Assembly (NCBI GenBank): GCA_031425695.1 | Contig: JANPJV010000135.1 | Span: forward strand, 1-18,457 | Length of the DNA: 18,457 nucleotides | Origin: JANPJV01 sp031425695 | GTDB lineage: Bacteria > Pseudomonadota > Gammaproteobacteria > Xanthomonadales > SZUA-5 | Reading direction: 5' to 3' | Shown: piece after piece, positions 7,026-14,930 of the stretch | Layout: each line of letters begins with the position of its first letter | How positions within the stretch are numbered: position 1 is the first letter of the stretch | Translations under genes and position numbers: made by a program | The notes under the pieces: model-generated | The model's database searches: none | What the model was told of the DNA's origin: nothing | What the model saw: only the letters and a program-made list of their open reading frames with translations

Positions 7026-7792
7026 AGGACGCCATTGCCGCCGCGATCGCCTCGATCGAGCACGAGCACGATGTTCGTGTCCTTTACGCTGCGGAGTCCG
7101 GCTCGCGTGCCTGGGGTTTTGCATCGCCTGACAGCGATTGGGATGTGCGCTTCATCTACGCGCATCGGCGCGACTGGTATCTCGGGATCGGCGAGCCGCG
7201 CGATGTCATCGAGGCAATGTTGCCCGGGGACCTGGATCTCGCCGGCTGGGATCTGCGCAAGACGCTGCGCCTTTATCTGCGTGGAAACTACGCCCTCAAC
7301 GAGTGGCTCGATTCGTCGATCGTCTACGCCGAACGCGGCGACCTGGCGAGCGAACTGCGCCGCCTGTTGCCGGTCGCCTTCCGCGCGCCCGGTGGTTATC
7401 ACCATTACCTGCGCATGGCGCAGGGCGTCCACGCGGAGTATCTGGCTCAGGATCCGATGCGACTCAAAAAGCTGTTCTATGTGCTGCGTCCCTTGCTGGC
7501 TTGTCGCTGGATTCGCGCGACCGGTGCACAGCCGCCGACTGCGTTCGAGCAACTGGTGACGGCCGCGTGGGTCAGTCCCGACGAACGCGCATTGATCCAC
7601 GAGTTGGAAGTGGCCAAGGCGGCGGCCGGGGAGGGCGTTCGTGTGGCGCTAACGGTGACCGTTCGCGCGTGGCTGGAGCGCGAGTTGGCGGCGGCCGGTG
7701 ATGCTTCCGCGGCGATTCGATCGACGGCGAGTATTACGACCGATACGCTGGATCGGCTGATGATCGAGAGCCTCGCGGCGGCGTGGGCTTGA
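7022..7792 (+). CDS. RlaP-family nucleotidyltransferase (second of a tandem pair)
   Basis: 256 residues. The signature ESGSRAWGF (GSRAWG at 27-32) followed by SDWDVR (D39, D41) is classic for the RlaP family (predicted nucleotidyltransferases of the DNA polymerase beta superfamily). A third carboxylate is likely in DLDLAGWDLRKTL. The ATG at 7022 overlaps the upstream stop (ATGA). An ATG at 7004 is in frame, but the overlapping start fits coupled translation better. The first gene shares only the signature region, so this is an ancient divergence rather than a recent duplication. A Ser/Thr kinase gene starts about 58 bp downstream on the same strand. Substrate and pathway are unknown; roles in RNA repair have been proposed for the family from gene neighbourhoods. 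Confidence 0.87.
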   Translation: MKDAIAAAIASIEHEHDVRVLYAAESGSRAWGFASPDSDWDVRFIYAHRRDWYLGIGEPRDVIEAMLPGDLDLAGWDLRKTLRLYLRGNYALNEWLDSSIVYAERGDLASELRRLLPVAFRAPGGYHHYLRMAQGVHAEYLAQDPMRLKKLFYVLRPLLACRWIRATGAQPPTAFEQLVTAAWVSPDERALIHELEVAKAAAGEGVRVALTVTVRAWLERELAAAGDASAAIRSTASITTDTLDRLMIESLAAAWA

Positions 7793-7850
7793 TACGCACC
7801 AGCCAGTGGTTTCTCTAGACTCGCCACGCGCACAACGGAGCGAGTTGGCC

Positions 7851-10223
7851 TTGGATCCTGATGTCGAGGTGGTGAGCGCACTGTTCAATCAGGCGCTGGA
7901 GCGGGGTGCTGGCGAGCGTGAGCGCTGGGTTCGCAGGCAACCGGTTTCCGAGGCGGTGATCGATGGCGTGCTGCGGCGTTTGCGGCTGTCGGAGCAGACC
8001 GTCGAACGGGCGTCGACGGGTCCGCAGTTCGCTTCGCGCGAAGCGCAAGTCGACACCGTGCCGGCGGCGGAGCGGCTCGCGCCGGGCACTCGGCTCGGGG
8101 CGTGGGAGCTCATTCGCGAGCTCGATGCGGGCGGCATGGGTGTCGTCTACCTGGCGCGGCGGGCGGATCTAAGCTACGACAAGCAGGTCGCGATCAAGTT
8201 CGTGCGTGTCGATCCGCTGCTTCCATCGAGCGTGCGCGCTGACCTGATTGCGCGTTTCGAGAACGAGCGGCGACTGCTGGCGCGCCTCGATCATCCACAC
8301 ATCGCGCGCATTCTGGACGGCGGGCGCAGCGACGCCGGCGTGCCCTACCTGGTGATGGAGTTCGTCGATGGCGATTCGCTCACGCACTACTGTGATCGCG
8401 CCGGGCTCGACGTAGCCGGGCGCCTCGCCCTTTTCCGCCAGGTCTGCGAGGCGGTACAGGCTGCGCATCGCCACTTGATCGTGCACCGGGATATCAAGCC
8501 GCAGAACATCCTGGTTGATCGCGCGGGCGAGCCGCGCTTGCTGGACTTCGGCATTGCGCGGCTGTTGGCGGATGAAGGCGGTGAAACCGAGCAGACCATC
8601 GGGATGGCCATGACGCCGGCCTACGCGAGCCCGGAGCAATTGCGCGGCGAGGCGCTGACGACTGCGTCGGATGTGTATTCGCTCGGGGTCGTGCTGTTCG
8701 AGCTGCTGAGCGGGGCGCGCCCCTTCGAGCTTTCGGGTTTGAGCCCCGCGGAAAGCGAGCGGCTGGTCTGCGAGACCGCGCCACCCACGTTGCGGCGTGC
8801 GCTCACGCGCAGCGAACTCGTCGCGCCGGAACGCGAGGCGCGGACGCGCGCGGTGAGCAGTGATCTTGAGCGCCTGGTCGCCAAGGCCCTGCACAAGGAT
8901 CCCCTGCTGCGCTATGGCTCGGCGCAGGCGCTGGCCGACGATATCGAACGCTATCTCGCCGGCCAGCCGGTGCTGGCCTATCCGGACTCGCTGCGCTATC
9001 GCTCTGCCAAGTTCCTGCGCCGCCATCGCCTGGGCAGCGCGGCGGCGGCGGTCGCGCTGCTGCTGGTGCTGGCGGCGGGAACGGTTGCCGCCTGGCAATG
9101 GCGTGCCGCCTCGCGCGCCGCCGCCGACACGGCGCAGGTCAATGGGTTCCTGCTCGACGTCATGAGCGTCTCCAATCCCTATGAGAGCGGGTCGGAGCTC
9201 ACCCTGGCGCAGGCGCTGGATGAGGCCAGTGGATTGGTCGATACGCGCTTCGCAGCACGCCCCGACCTGGCCGTGTCGATCCGCACGGCGCTGGGTGAAA
9301 GTCTGTTCGCGCGCTATCGCTTGGACGCCGCCGAAACCCAATTGCGGCGTGCGCTGGCCGATGGTGAGCGCATCTTCGGACCTGATGACTCGCGTACCGT
9401 GCTGGCGCTGGCGACGCTCGCGAGCGTGGTCAAGGAAAGCGACCGTCTCGACGAGGCGCAGAAGCTCTTCAATGACGCGCTGGCGCGACTCGAACGCGGC
9501 GGTACGACGCAGGAGCCGCTTTATGGCAGCGTGCTCAACGATCTCGGCGTCATGCACTTGCTCGCCGAGGATTTCGAGGCTGCCCGAGGCTTGCTCGAGC
9601 GGGCACTTGCCAGCAGCAGTGATGGCAGGGAAGAACGCGCCCGCACGGTGGCGAACCTGGCCCAGGCATCCCGTGGGCTCGGCGATCTCGAGCGTGCCGA
9701 GGCACTTTATCGCGAGGCGCAGCCGATCCTGGAATCGGTCTATCCGGACGGCGGGCCGCATCTGGCCGTACTGCTCAACAATCGGGCACGCCTGGCGTGG
9801 GAACGCGATCGCCCCGATGAGGCGATCGAGTTGCAGAAGCAGGCTGTCGCGATGCACCAGCGCTCCTTCCGCGGTGACCACGTGATGATCCTGGTGCCGA
9901 TGACCAATCTCGCGCGCATGGCGCTCGACGTCGGCGATGCAGCGGTCGGCAGCGAATGGGCGGAGCAGGCGGCGGCCATGGCCGACCGGCTGTATGCGCT
10001 GGAGCCGCACCCCTACCAGGTGAATGCCCTGATGGCGCTGGTCGAGGCGCGCCTGCGTGCGAATCGGCCGGGCGATGCAGCGGAGCCAGCTGCACGCATG
10101 CAACGCATCCTGGCTGGCCTGGATTCGGCACCAGAATCGACGCGCGAGCTCGCGGCGGACCTAATCGTTCGCGTGTGCGCCTTGCCGACGGCACGAGTTG
10201 GAGTCGTTTGCACCGAAGGCTGA
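7851..10223 (+). CDS. Membrane-anchored Ser/Thr protein kinase with C-terminal TPRs
   Basis: 790 residues from TTG 7851, which has CGGAG at 7836-7840; an in-frame GTG at 7806 would add 15 residues but has no Shine-Dalgarno sequence. The Hanks-type kinase domain (about 80-385) has a glycine loop AGGMGVVY (93-100), VAIK with K116, HRDIKPQN (D214, N219), DFG (232-234), SPEQ (260-263) and DVYSLGVVLFELLSG. All catalytic residues are present, so it should be active. A hydrophobic stretch at about 396-416 (AAAAVALLLVLAAGTVAAW) is a single membrane helix, placing the kinase in the cytoplasm and the TPR-rich C-terminal half in the periplasm. The TPRs resemble those of bacterial kinases often found next to an ECF sigma factor gene; none is seen here. 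Substrates are unknown. Confidence 0.93.
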   Translation: MDPDVEVVSALFNQALERGAGERERWVRRQPVSEAVIDGVLRRLRLSEQTVERASTGPQFASREAQVDTVPAAERLAPGTRLGAWELIRELDAGGMGVVYLARRADLSYDKQVAIKFVRVDPLLPSSVRADLIARFENERRLLARLDHPHIARILDGGRSDAGVPYLVMEFVDGDSLTHYCDRAGLDVAGRLALFRQVCEAVQAAHRHLIVHRDIKPQNILVDRAGEPRLLDFGIARLLADEGGETEQTIGMAMTPAYASPEQLRGEALTTASDVYSLGVVLFELLSGARPFELSGLSPAESERLVCETAPPTLRRALTRSELVAPEREARTRAVSSDLERLVAKALHKDPLLRYGSAQALADDIERYLAGQPVLAYPDSLRYRSAKFLRRHRLGSAAAAVALLLVLAAGTVAAWQWRAASRAAADTAQVNGFLLDVMSVSNPYESGSELTLAQALDEASGLVDTRFAARPDLAVSIRTALGESLFARYRLDAAETQLRRALADGERIFGPDDSRTVLALATLASVVKESDRLDEAQKLFNDALARLERGGTTQEPLYGSVLNDLGVMHLLAEDFEAARGLLERALASSSDGREERARTVANLAQASRGLGDLERAEALYREAQPILESVYPDGGPHLAVLLNNRARLAWERDRPDEAIELQKQAVAMHQRSFRGDHVMILVPMTNLARMALDVGDAAVGSEWAEQAAAMADRLYALEPHPYQVNALMALVEARLRANRPGDAAEPAARMQRILAGLDSAPESTRELAADLIVRVCALPTARVGVVCTEG

Positions 10224-10281
10224 TCGGTGCGGCGGTCGCTGGGTCACGCAACAAGCGCTACCCGTGGAGAATGCATGCCCA

Positions 10282-10358
10282 GTAGCGAGACGCGGCGCTG
10301 GCGCGAATCAACGGATCAGCTTGGGAGCGAGCTCTTCGCGCGCTCAGGGCCACGCTAC
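10282..10358. repeat. 77-bp foldback repeat, copy R1
   Basis: The left arm at 10282-10306 matches 16157-16181 at 24 of 25 bases. The right arm at 10338-10358 matches 16209-16229 at 20 of 21 bases. The spacers (about 31 and 27 nt) are unrelated. Outer ends gtagcg and cgctac are inverted, and the arms are imperfectly complementary, so it can fold back. It sits in the 258-bp gap between the kinase and the next gene, which is otherwise empty. Confidence 0.65.
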
Positions 10359-10481
10359 CTCCAGTCAACTGGTGTTTGCGGTGGACGGTACCGCGATTTC
10401 GATCGCCGGCTCAGGTGAGCTGACGCGTTCGCTCGGCAGATTTCGCGTATTCCGGACAGGATTTGCACTGGAGCTCTGCCA

Positions 10482-10916
10482 TTGAATTTGCGCGTCGTGA
10501 CAGCAGGCGTACTGGGTCTCCTCCTGTGTCCGCCGATTGCGGCCGTTGGCGTCAAGGGACTAGGCCAGATCAGGGTCGACGAGATCTTGGTCGTGCGCTC
10601 GACTCGTGCGCTGGACATTCCAGATCCTGCGATGGTCAATCCGGTGTTGGGAATCGTGGCGTTGGGGCTCATACCGGGCCTGGTCTCGTCGGCAGTTGCT
10701 GACAATCGCCGCAAGCGGGTTCACGTCCGGCAGCTCGAGACATTGCGACCCCTGTCGGAGGAGCCGCAGATCGAGCAGTTCGTCGAGCGCCTCCGCGCGC
10801 AGGTGATGGAGGTCGTGGCTACGCGCCATGGGACCGCCGATGCGCGCGTGCAAAGGCTCGATTCCGAAGCTGCGCGACGCCTGCTGAGCTTGAGCTGGCG
10901 CCGAAGCCGGTGCTGA
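10482..10916 (+). CDS. Exported protein of unknown function, N-terminal part (probably frameshifted)
   Basis: 144 residues from TTG 10482, with GGAG at 10470-10473, 8 nt upstream. MNLRVVTAGVLGLLLCPPIAA is a signal peptide, probably cleaved before VGVKGLG. A second hydrophobic stretch, NPVLGIVALGLIPGLVSSAVA, follows near residues 53-73. The tail SLSWRRSRC is arginine-rich and looks out of frame. In the -1 frame the same bases read PAELELAPKPVLSAMVVADMD and run directly into the next ORF, which has no convincing ribosome-binding site. The two therefore look like one gene of about 324 residues broken near 10870-10890. I recognise no family. Confidence 0.6.
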   Translation: MNLRVVTAGVLGLLLCPPIAAVGVKGLGQIRVDEILVVRSTRALDIPDPAMVNPVLGIVALGLIPGLVSSAVADNRRKRVHVRQLETLRPLSEEPQIEQFVERLRAQVMEVVATRHGTADARVQRLDSEAARRLLSLSWRRSRC

Positions 10917-11455
10917 GTGCAATGGTGGTGGCGGACATGGACATTCGCCTGGAGTGCTTCAACGTCGGCGTCGCGCTGAGCTATGGCACCGGCTATATGA
11001 AGCAGACACGGGATATCCGCCGGAAGCCGATCGAGGTGTACGTCTCGCGACCCGAGCGCGTGCGGGCAGTGATCTCCGAGTGGTGTCGGCCGGAAGTGCG
11101 GGAGCTTGGACGCGACGGGCTCGCGCCGGAGGAGATGCAGAAGCTGTTCGCAGACTTGCTCCCGGAACTGGCTCGCGCGCGCGATGAAGTGTTGAGCGTC
11201 CTGCAATCGGCGGACTATGACGCGATCGGCGACCAGGTGCCGACGCACCGCTACTTGAAGGAAAAAATTGCGCTTGTGGCTTACCGTCCCAACCGCACCC
11301 TGATTGCAAACAAGAACGGCACACTGCTGAAATGGGTGCCTGCCGCGCTGATCAAAGACTACAAGTGTGGCAAGCAACGCTGCGCAAGCGTGCTGCGCGC
11401 GCAGGCCGAGGAGCGTGAGCGACGGCGCCGGTGGGAGGCCTTGCGGGCTGGCTGA
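10910..11455 (+). CDS. Protein of unknown function, C-terminal part of the split exported protein
   Basis: 181 residues from GTG 10910; ATG 10922 is an alternative, and neither has a visible Shine-Dalgarno sequence. The sequence (MDIRLECFNVGVALSYGTGY, KPIEVYVSRPERVRAVI, PTHRYLKEKIALVAYRPNRT) looks like soluble alpha/beta protein and ends in a highly basic tail (RAQAEERERRRRWEALRAG). It carries no signal peptide of its own. It overlaps the upstream ORF by 7 bp and the frame stays open upstream to before 10862, consistent with a single-base loss joining both. If translated separately it would be cytoplasmic. Its end converges on the diguanylate cyclase gene with a 16-bp gap. No family recognised. 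Confidence 0.6.
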   Translation: MLSAMVVADMDIRLECFNVGVALSYGTGYMKQTRDIRRKPIEVYVSRPERVRAVISEWCRPEVRELGRDGLAPEEMQKLFADLLPELARARDEVLSVLQSADYDAIGDQVPTHRYLKEKIALVAYRPNRTLIANKNGTLLKWVPAALIKDYKCGKQRCASVLRAQAEERERRRRWEALRAG

Positions 11456-11471
11456 GCAGAAGCTTGCCGCG

Positions 11472-12509
11472 CTAGCGCCGCAGCTGCGCCACCTTGTTAG
11501 ACAAGGCCGGGCGATTGCTCTGGCTCCCGGCGCAGGCGACGCGGTTGCGGCCAGCGCGCTTGGCGGAATACAGGGCGCCGTCAGCGCGGGCGAGGGCTTC
11601 GGTCGGCGAACCGACGCCCGCGGACCACGCCGCCACGCCGATGCTGATCGTGACGTGGACGCCATGCAGGTCGGTGGTTTCGATCCCGGCGCGCATGCGT
11701 TCGGCGAGCGCGGCGCCAGTCCCCTCGTCGGCGTCGGCCAGGATCACTGCGAATTCCTCGCCACCGTAGCGAAAGAGGTCGGTGCCGCTGCCGAGCGTGC
11801 GGCCGAGCACGGCGGCAACTTCGGTAATCACCCGGTCACCCACCAGATGTCCGCGGCTGTCGTTGATCGCCTTGAAGTGGTCGATGTCGAGCAAAAGGAA
11901 ACAACACGCGCGGCTTTCGCTTTCGATCGCCGCGACGGCCTCGTTGAAGGTGCGCCGGTTGAGGCAGTTGCTCAGTGCATCGTGGTTCGAATGGAAGCGC
12001 AGCATGGCGCCGGCGCGTGATTCGAGCAGCGCGTAGGTGTACATGAAGCACACGAGCAAGCCATAGCCACTGGTGAAGCGCACGACTTCGATCATCGGCA
12101 GCAGCAACGCGGTAATCGCTGTCGCGAAGACGCCGAACAGGAGCATGCCGGTGAGCGCAAGGCCCGGCCGCAGCAGGAATACGAGCACTGGCGGGAGGAT
12201 ATAGGCCCAGTGATGCATGCTCCGGCCGGAATAGCCGCCGAAGCCGATCACCAGGGTGAGCGCAACCGCGACCACGCCGAAGAAGACGGCGCCGCCCAGG
12301 CCACGCGGAAGCGTCAGCAGCGCGATCACACAGCCGCTGACGGCACCAAGCACGGCCCACGAGAGAAAGGCGGTGTCGGCGTACCCGAGCCGCGTATTCA
12401 AGATGCCGAGCGCGATCATCAGCAGCATGACCAGGCCGCTGAGGACCATGGCCACCCGCCAGCGCAGTGTCTCGCGCAGGATCGAAAATGAATCGCGCCG
12501 CAGCCGCAT
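11472..12509 (-). CDS. Membrane-anchored GGDEF diguanylate cyclase
   Basis: 345 residues from the ATG at 12509 (MRLRRDSFSILRET). The open frame continues upstream into the acyltransferase gene and is not used. Residues about 19-160 hold five or six hydrophobic helices forming an integral membrane sensor region that I cannot assign to a named MASE domain. The GGDEF domain follows: NHDALSNCLNRRTF, LLLDIDHFKAINDSRGH (metal ligand D208), VGDRVI and RYGGEEF (249-253). The active-site motif is intact, so it should make cyclic di-GMP from two GTP. The inhibitory I-site RxxD is absent (SGTD at that position), so product feedback at that site is unlikely. No EAL domain is fused. It lies 28 bp after the acyltransferase gene, probably in one transcript. 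The sensed signal is unknown. Confidence 0.92.
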   Translation of the reverse strand: MRLRRDSFSILRETLRWRVAMVLSGLVMLLMIALGILNTRLGYADTAFLSWAVLGAVSGCVIALLTLPRGLGGAVFFGVVAVALTLVIGFGGYSGRSMHHWAYILPPVLVFLLRPGLALTGMLLFGVFATAITALLLPMIEVVRFTSGYGLLVCFMYTYALLESRAGAMLRFHSNHDALSNCLNRRTFNEAVAAIESESRACCFLLLDIDHFKAINDSRGHLVGDRVITEVAAVLGRTLGSGTDLFRYGGEEFAVILADADEGTGAALAERMRAGIETTDLHGVHVTISIGVAAWSAGVGSPTEALARADGALYSAKRAGRNRVACAGSQSNRPALSNKVAQLRR

Positions 12510-12537
12510 GCACACGCCCCCGTATGTACAGGAAATG

Positions 12538-13686
12538 TTAAACCCCGCCGGGCTGCGTGTCGCGCGTTTTTTCTGCATCGAATCGTTTTCGCAAGCGCCT
12601 TTCCAGTGGTTTCGAAAAACCGCGCTCCACCAGCGTTGCCAGTAACACGCAGAGCACGACGCCAAGTGGATAGGCAAGGTAGTTCGTCGTGTGCTCAGCT
12701 CCGAATGCAGCGCGCCAGGCGGCGACGAGTCCCAGCACGACGAACATGTGGGTGAGATAGAGCTCGTAGCTGAGCTGGCCCATGCGGGCGAGCCAGTGCA
12801 GGCCGCGCGGAGCGCGCGCTTGCGACCAGTGGCAGCCGAGCAGCAGCAGGCCGATGCTGGCAGCGATGAAGAGAATGCTGGCGTGTCTAGTTGCGCGCCA
12901 GAGCTCGCCGCCGCAAAGCAGCGCAGCCGTGAAGCTCACTGCCCCGAGCCAGATGAGGCTTCGCGCAAACGGCAGCGACGGGCGCCAGGCGTGCGCCAAT
13001 TGCGCGCAGAGCACGCCGAGCGCGATTGCCGACATGGCAGGCAGGTACGCTTTTTCCTGCCAGATTTCCTGCCCGTCGAGGAGGCCGCGCGTCCACGGCA
13101 GCGAGATTGCCAGCGCCGCGAGTGCGAGTATCAGCAGCGGTCGCGGCAGCAGCACGCAGACAACAGGAAAAGCGAGATAGAACATCTCCTCGATCGACAG
13201 CGACCAGAGCACGTCCCAGTTGCCGGGCAGCCAGCCGGTCCGACCTTCGTACCAGTTGAGATGCAGGCCAAGCGCCGAAAACCAGGCGCCACCGAGCGAC
13301 TGGCCGGGCTTGTCAATCACGAAACCGGGTACACCGGCCCAGTGCAGCACGCTCAACACCAGCATCAGTGCGAGCAGTAGCGGCAGGATGCGGCTGGCGC
13401 GTTGCACGTAGAAACTGCGCCGATCAATCGCACGCAAGTTGCCGTAGCGCTCGAGCGCGCGGCGGGCGATGAGGAATCCGGAAATCACGAAAAAGGCGTA
13501 GACCGCGGCATACCCGCTATAGCTGAGCAGGCCGACCACGCGTCGCCCGAGCACTTCGCCGACCGCGCTCGGGCCGAGTGGTAGCCGGAATGGCAGGGCG
13601 AAGTGATGCAGGATGACGAGCAGTATGGAAACACCGCGGAGGACGTCGATGGCGCCGTTGCGGGCTGGGGAATGGGGCTCAGGCAT
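12538..13686 (-). CDS. Acyltransferase-3 family membrane protein
   Basis: 382 residues, the normal length for this family (OafA/YrhL-like). Family marks are IDVLRGVSILLVILHHF (R17, H27/H28 near the first helix), YAFFVISGFLIARR, FYVQRASRILPLLL, NWDVLWSLSIEEMFYLAFP and LSYELYLTHMFVVLGLVAAW, with about ten hydrophobic helices and a basic C-terminus. Members move acetyl or other acyl groups from the cytoplasmic face to surface sugars, lipopolysaccharide O-antigen, exopolysaccharide or other lipid-linked acceptors. The acceptor here cannot be told because no polysaccharide genes are nearby. The ATG at 13686 lacks a good Shine-Dalgarno sequence, so the start is less certain than the rest. It leads the minus-strand pair with the diguanylate cyclase. 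Cyclic di-GMP control of a surface modification is possible but speculative. Confidence 0.92.
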   Translation of the reverse strand: MPEPHSPARNGAIDVLRGVSILLVILHHFALPFRLPLGPSAVGEVLGRRVVGLLSYSGYAAVYAFFVISGFLIARRALERYGNLRAIDRRSFYVQRASRILPLLLALMLVLSVLHWAGVPGFVIDKPGQSLGGAWFSALGLHLNWYEGRTGWLPGNWDVLWSLSIEEMFYLAFPVVCVLLPRPLLILALAALAISLPWTRGLLDGQEIWQEKAYLPAMSAIALGVLCAQLAHAWRPSLPFARSLIWLGAVSFTAALLCGGELWRATRHASILFIAASIGLLLLGCHWSQARAPRGLHWLARMGQLSYELYLTHMFVVLGLVAAWRAAFGAEHTTNYLAYPLGVVLCVLLATLVERGFSKPLERRLRKRFDAEKTRDTQPGGV

Positions 13687-13772
13687 CGGCCGGCATGGGG
13701 GGGCGTCTTTCGGTCAGGGCCGTAGGATCGCAGTCATGACCGCGCACACCAAGCATGACGAAAGTATCCGAT

Positions 13773-13925
13773 TACGCAGGTCACGTTGCGCCCGCTTGCA
13801 GTTGTACTGGCGCGTGCAGTGATCGGGTGCTACGTGACGCCTGACTGACAACTCAGCGTTTGGTGTCACGTAGCGCCGAACCATGACCTCGCGGCTACCG
13901 GCATTGCGCGGCCGCAACGTGACCT
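13773..13925. repeat. Nested foldback element in a gene-free stretch
   Basis: The 347-bp gap 13687-14033 has no convincing gene. It holds two nested inverted repeats. The outer pair is aggtcacgttgcg (13778-13790) with cgcaacgtgacct (13913-13925), 13 of 13. The inner pair is gctacgtgacgcc (13829-13841) with ggtgtcacgtagc (13862-13874), 12 of 13. The arms share the core tcacgt(t/a)gcg. The left end (13773-13794) also matches 5711-5732 at 19 of 22. This looks like a non-coding palindromic repeat (REP- or MITE-like) specific to this genome. Confidence 0.6.
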
Positions 13926-13945
13926 ACGGACCGCCCCGCCCCAGT

Positions 13946-13976
13946 TTGATACCCAGAGCTGAACTCTCGCGAAAAT
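13946..13976 (+). promoter_or_regulatory. Possible sigma-70-type promoter for the hydrolase gene
   Basis: TTGATA (13946-13951) and GAAAAT (13971-13976) are separated by 19 bp and lie about 58 bp before the ATG at 14034. The -10 match and spacing are poor, so this is only the best candidate seen in the stretch. Confidence 0.25.
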
Positions 13977-14033
13977 CAGATGCCACGGGTGCAGAATCAT
14001 GGGTCCACGCCTGACCACCCAGAGGAGCCAGCC

Positions 14034-14930
14034 ATGTCCGACAAGCGCCTGCAATCCAAAGATTTCGATCCGGCGGTGCTGCGCTTGTTCGACAAGTACG
14101 TGCACGGCGATATCGATCGCCGCGGCTTCCTGGCGGGCGCGGCCAAATTTGCCGTGGGCGCCGCCGGCGCGGCCGGATTGCTGGCCGCGCTCAGCCCGCG
14201 CTTCGCGGCCGCGCAACAGATCGCGCCGGACGATGCGCGGCTCGATACCAGTTCTTCGGAATTTGAGTCGCCCAAGGGCTACGGGAAGGCGCGCGGCTAC
14301 CTGGCCAAGCCGAAAGCCACCAAAGGCAAGCTGCCCACGGTGCTGGTGGTGCACGAGAACCGCGGCTTGAATCCGCACATCGAGGACATCACCCGCCGTC
14401 TCGCGCTGGCCAATTTCATTGCCTTCGCGCCGGATGCGCTATTTCCGCTCGGCGGCTATCCGGGAGACGAGGACAAGGCGCGGGCTGAATTTGCCAAGCT
14501 CGACCAGGCCAAGACGCGCGAAGATTACCTGGCGGCGGCGGAATTGCTCGAGAACATCGAGGGTGGCAACGGCAAGCTCGGGGTCGTCGGCTTCTGCTAT
14601 GGCGGCGGCATCGCCAACATGCTCGCGACCAGGATGCCCGGGCTCGCCGCGGCGGCACCGTTCTATGGCAGCCCGCCACCAAGCGACGAGGTCAAGAACA
14701 TCCGCGCCGAGATGCTGGTCGTGCTCGCCGACAACGACGAGCGCATCAACACCGCCTGGCCGGCGTTCGAGGCCGCGTTGAGCGAGTCGAAGGTCAAGTT
14801 CGAGCTGTTGCGGCCACCCGGCACGCAGCACGGGTTCAACAACGACACCACGCCCCGGTATGACGCCGAGGCGGCGAAGCTCGCATGGGGGAAGACGCTG
14901 GCCTTGTTCGAGCGGACCTTGCGCGCGTGA
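14034..14930 (+). CDS. Tat-exported dienelactone hydrolase family protein (YghX-like)
   Basis: 298 residues. AGGAG at 14023-14027 fixes the ATG at 14034. The N-terminus has a cytoplasmic stretch, then a twin-arginine signal DRRGFLAGAAKFAVGAAGAA (R29, R30) with probable cleavage after RFAAA, so the folded enzyme is exported to the periplasm. The alpha/beta hydrolase core has VLVVHENRGLNPHI, the nucleophile elbow GFCYGGG (C188), VVLADNDERIN (D235) and TQHGFNND (H266). This is the Cys-Asp-His triad of carboxymethylenebutenolidases, which hydrolyse dienelactone to maleylacetate. No aromatic degradation genes are nearby, so another ester or lactone substrate is likely. The stop overlaps the GTG of the next gene (GTGA). 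Family confident; substrate unknown. Confidence 0.93.
   Translation: MSDKRLQSKDFDPAVLRLFDKYVHGDIDRRGFLAGAAKFAVGAAGAAGLLAALSPRFAAAQQIAPDDARLDTSSSEFESPKGYGKARGYLAKPKATKGKLPTVLVVHENRGLNPHIEDITRRLALANFIAFAPDALFPLGGYPGDEDKARAEFAKLDQAKTREDYLAAAELLENIEGGNGKLGVVGFCYGGGIANMLATRMPGLAAAAPFYGSPPPSDEVKNIRAEMLVVLADNDERINTAWPAFEAALSESKVKFELLRPPGTQHGFNNDTTPRYDAEAAKLAWGKTLALFERTLRA

Noticed and set aside
8169..10103. 644-codon minus-strand open frame opposite the Ser/Thr kinase
   Set aside because: It is antisense to a gene with all Hanks kinase motifs; its translation is rich in R/Q/H/A, has no recognisable domain and is a typical consequence of high GC content.
12691..13380. 229-codon plus-strand open frame opposite the acyltransferase
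   Set aside because: Antisense to a well-recognised acyltransferase-3 gene; translation is low-complexity and has no domain.
13980..14033. Upstream start for the dienelactone hydrolase
   Set aside because: The extra residues precede the AGGAG site; the ATG at 14034 has ideal spacing and gives a normal Tat leader.
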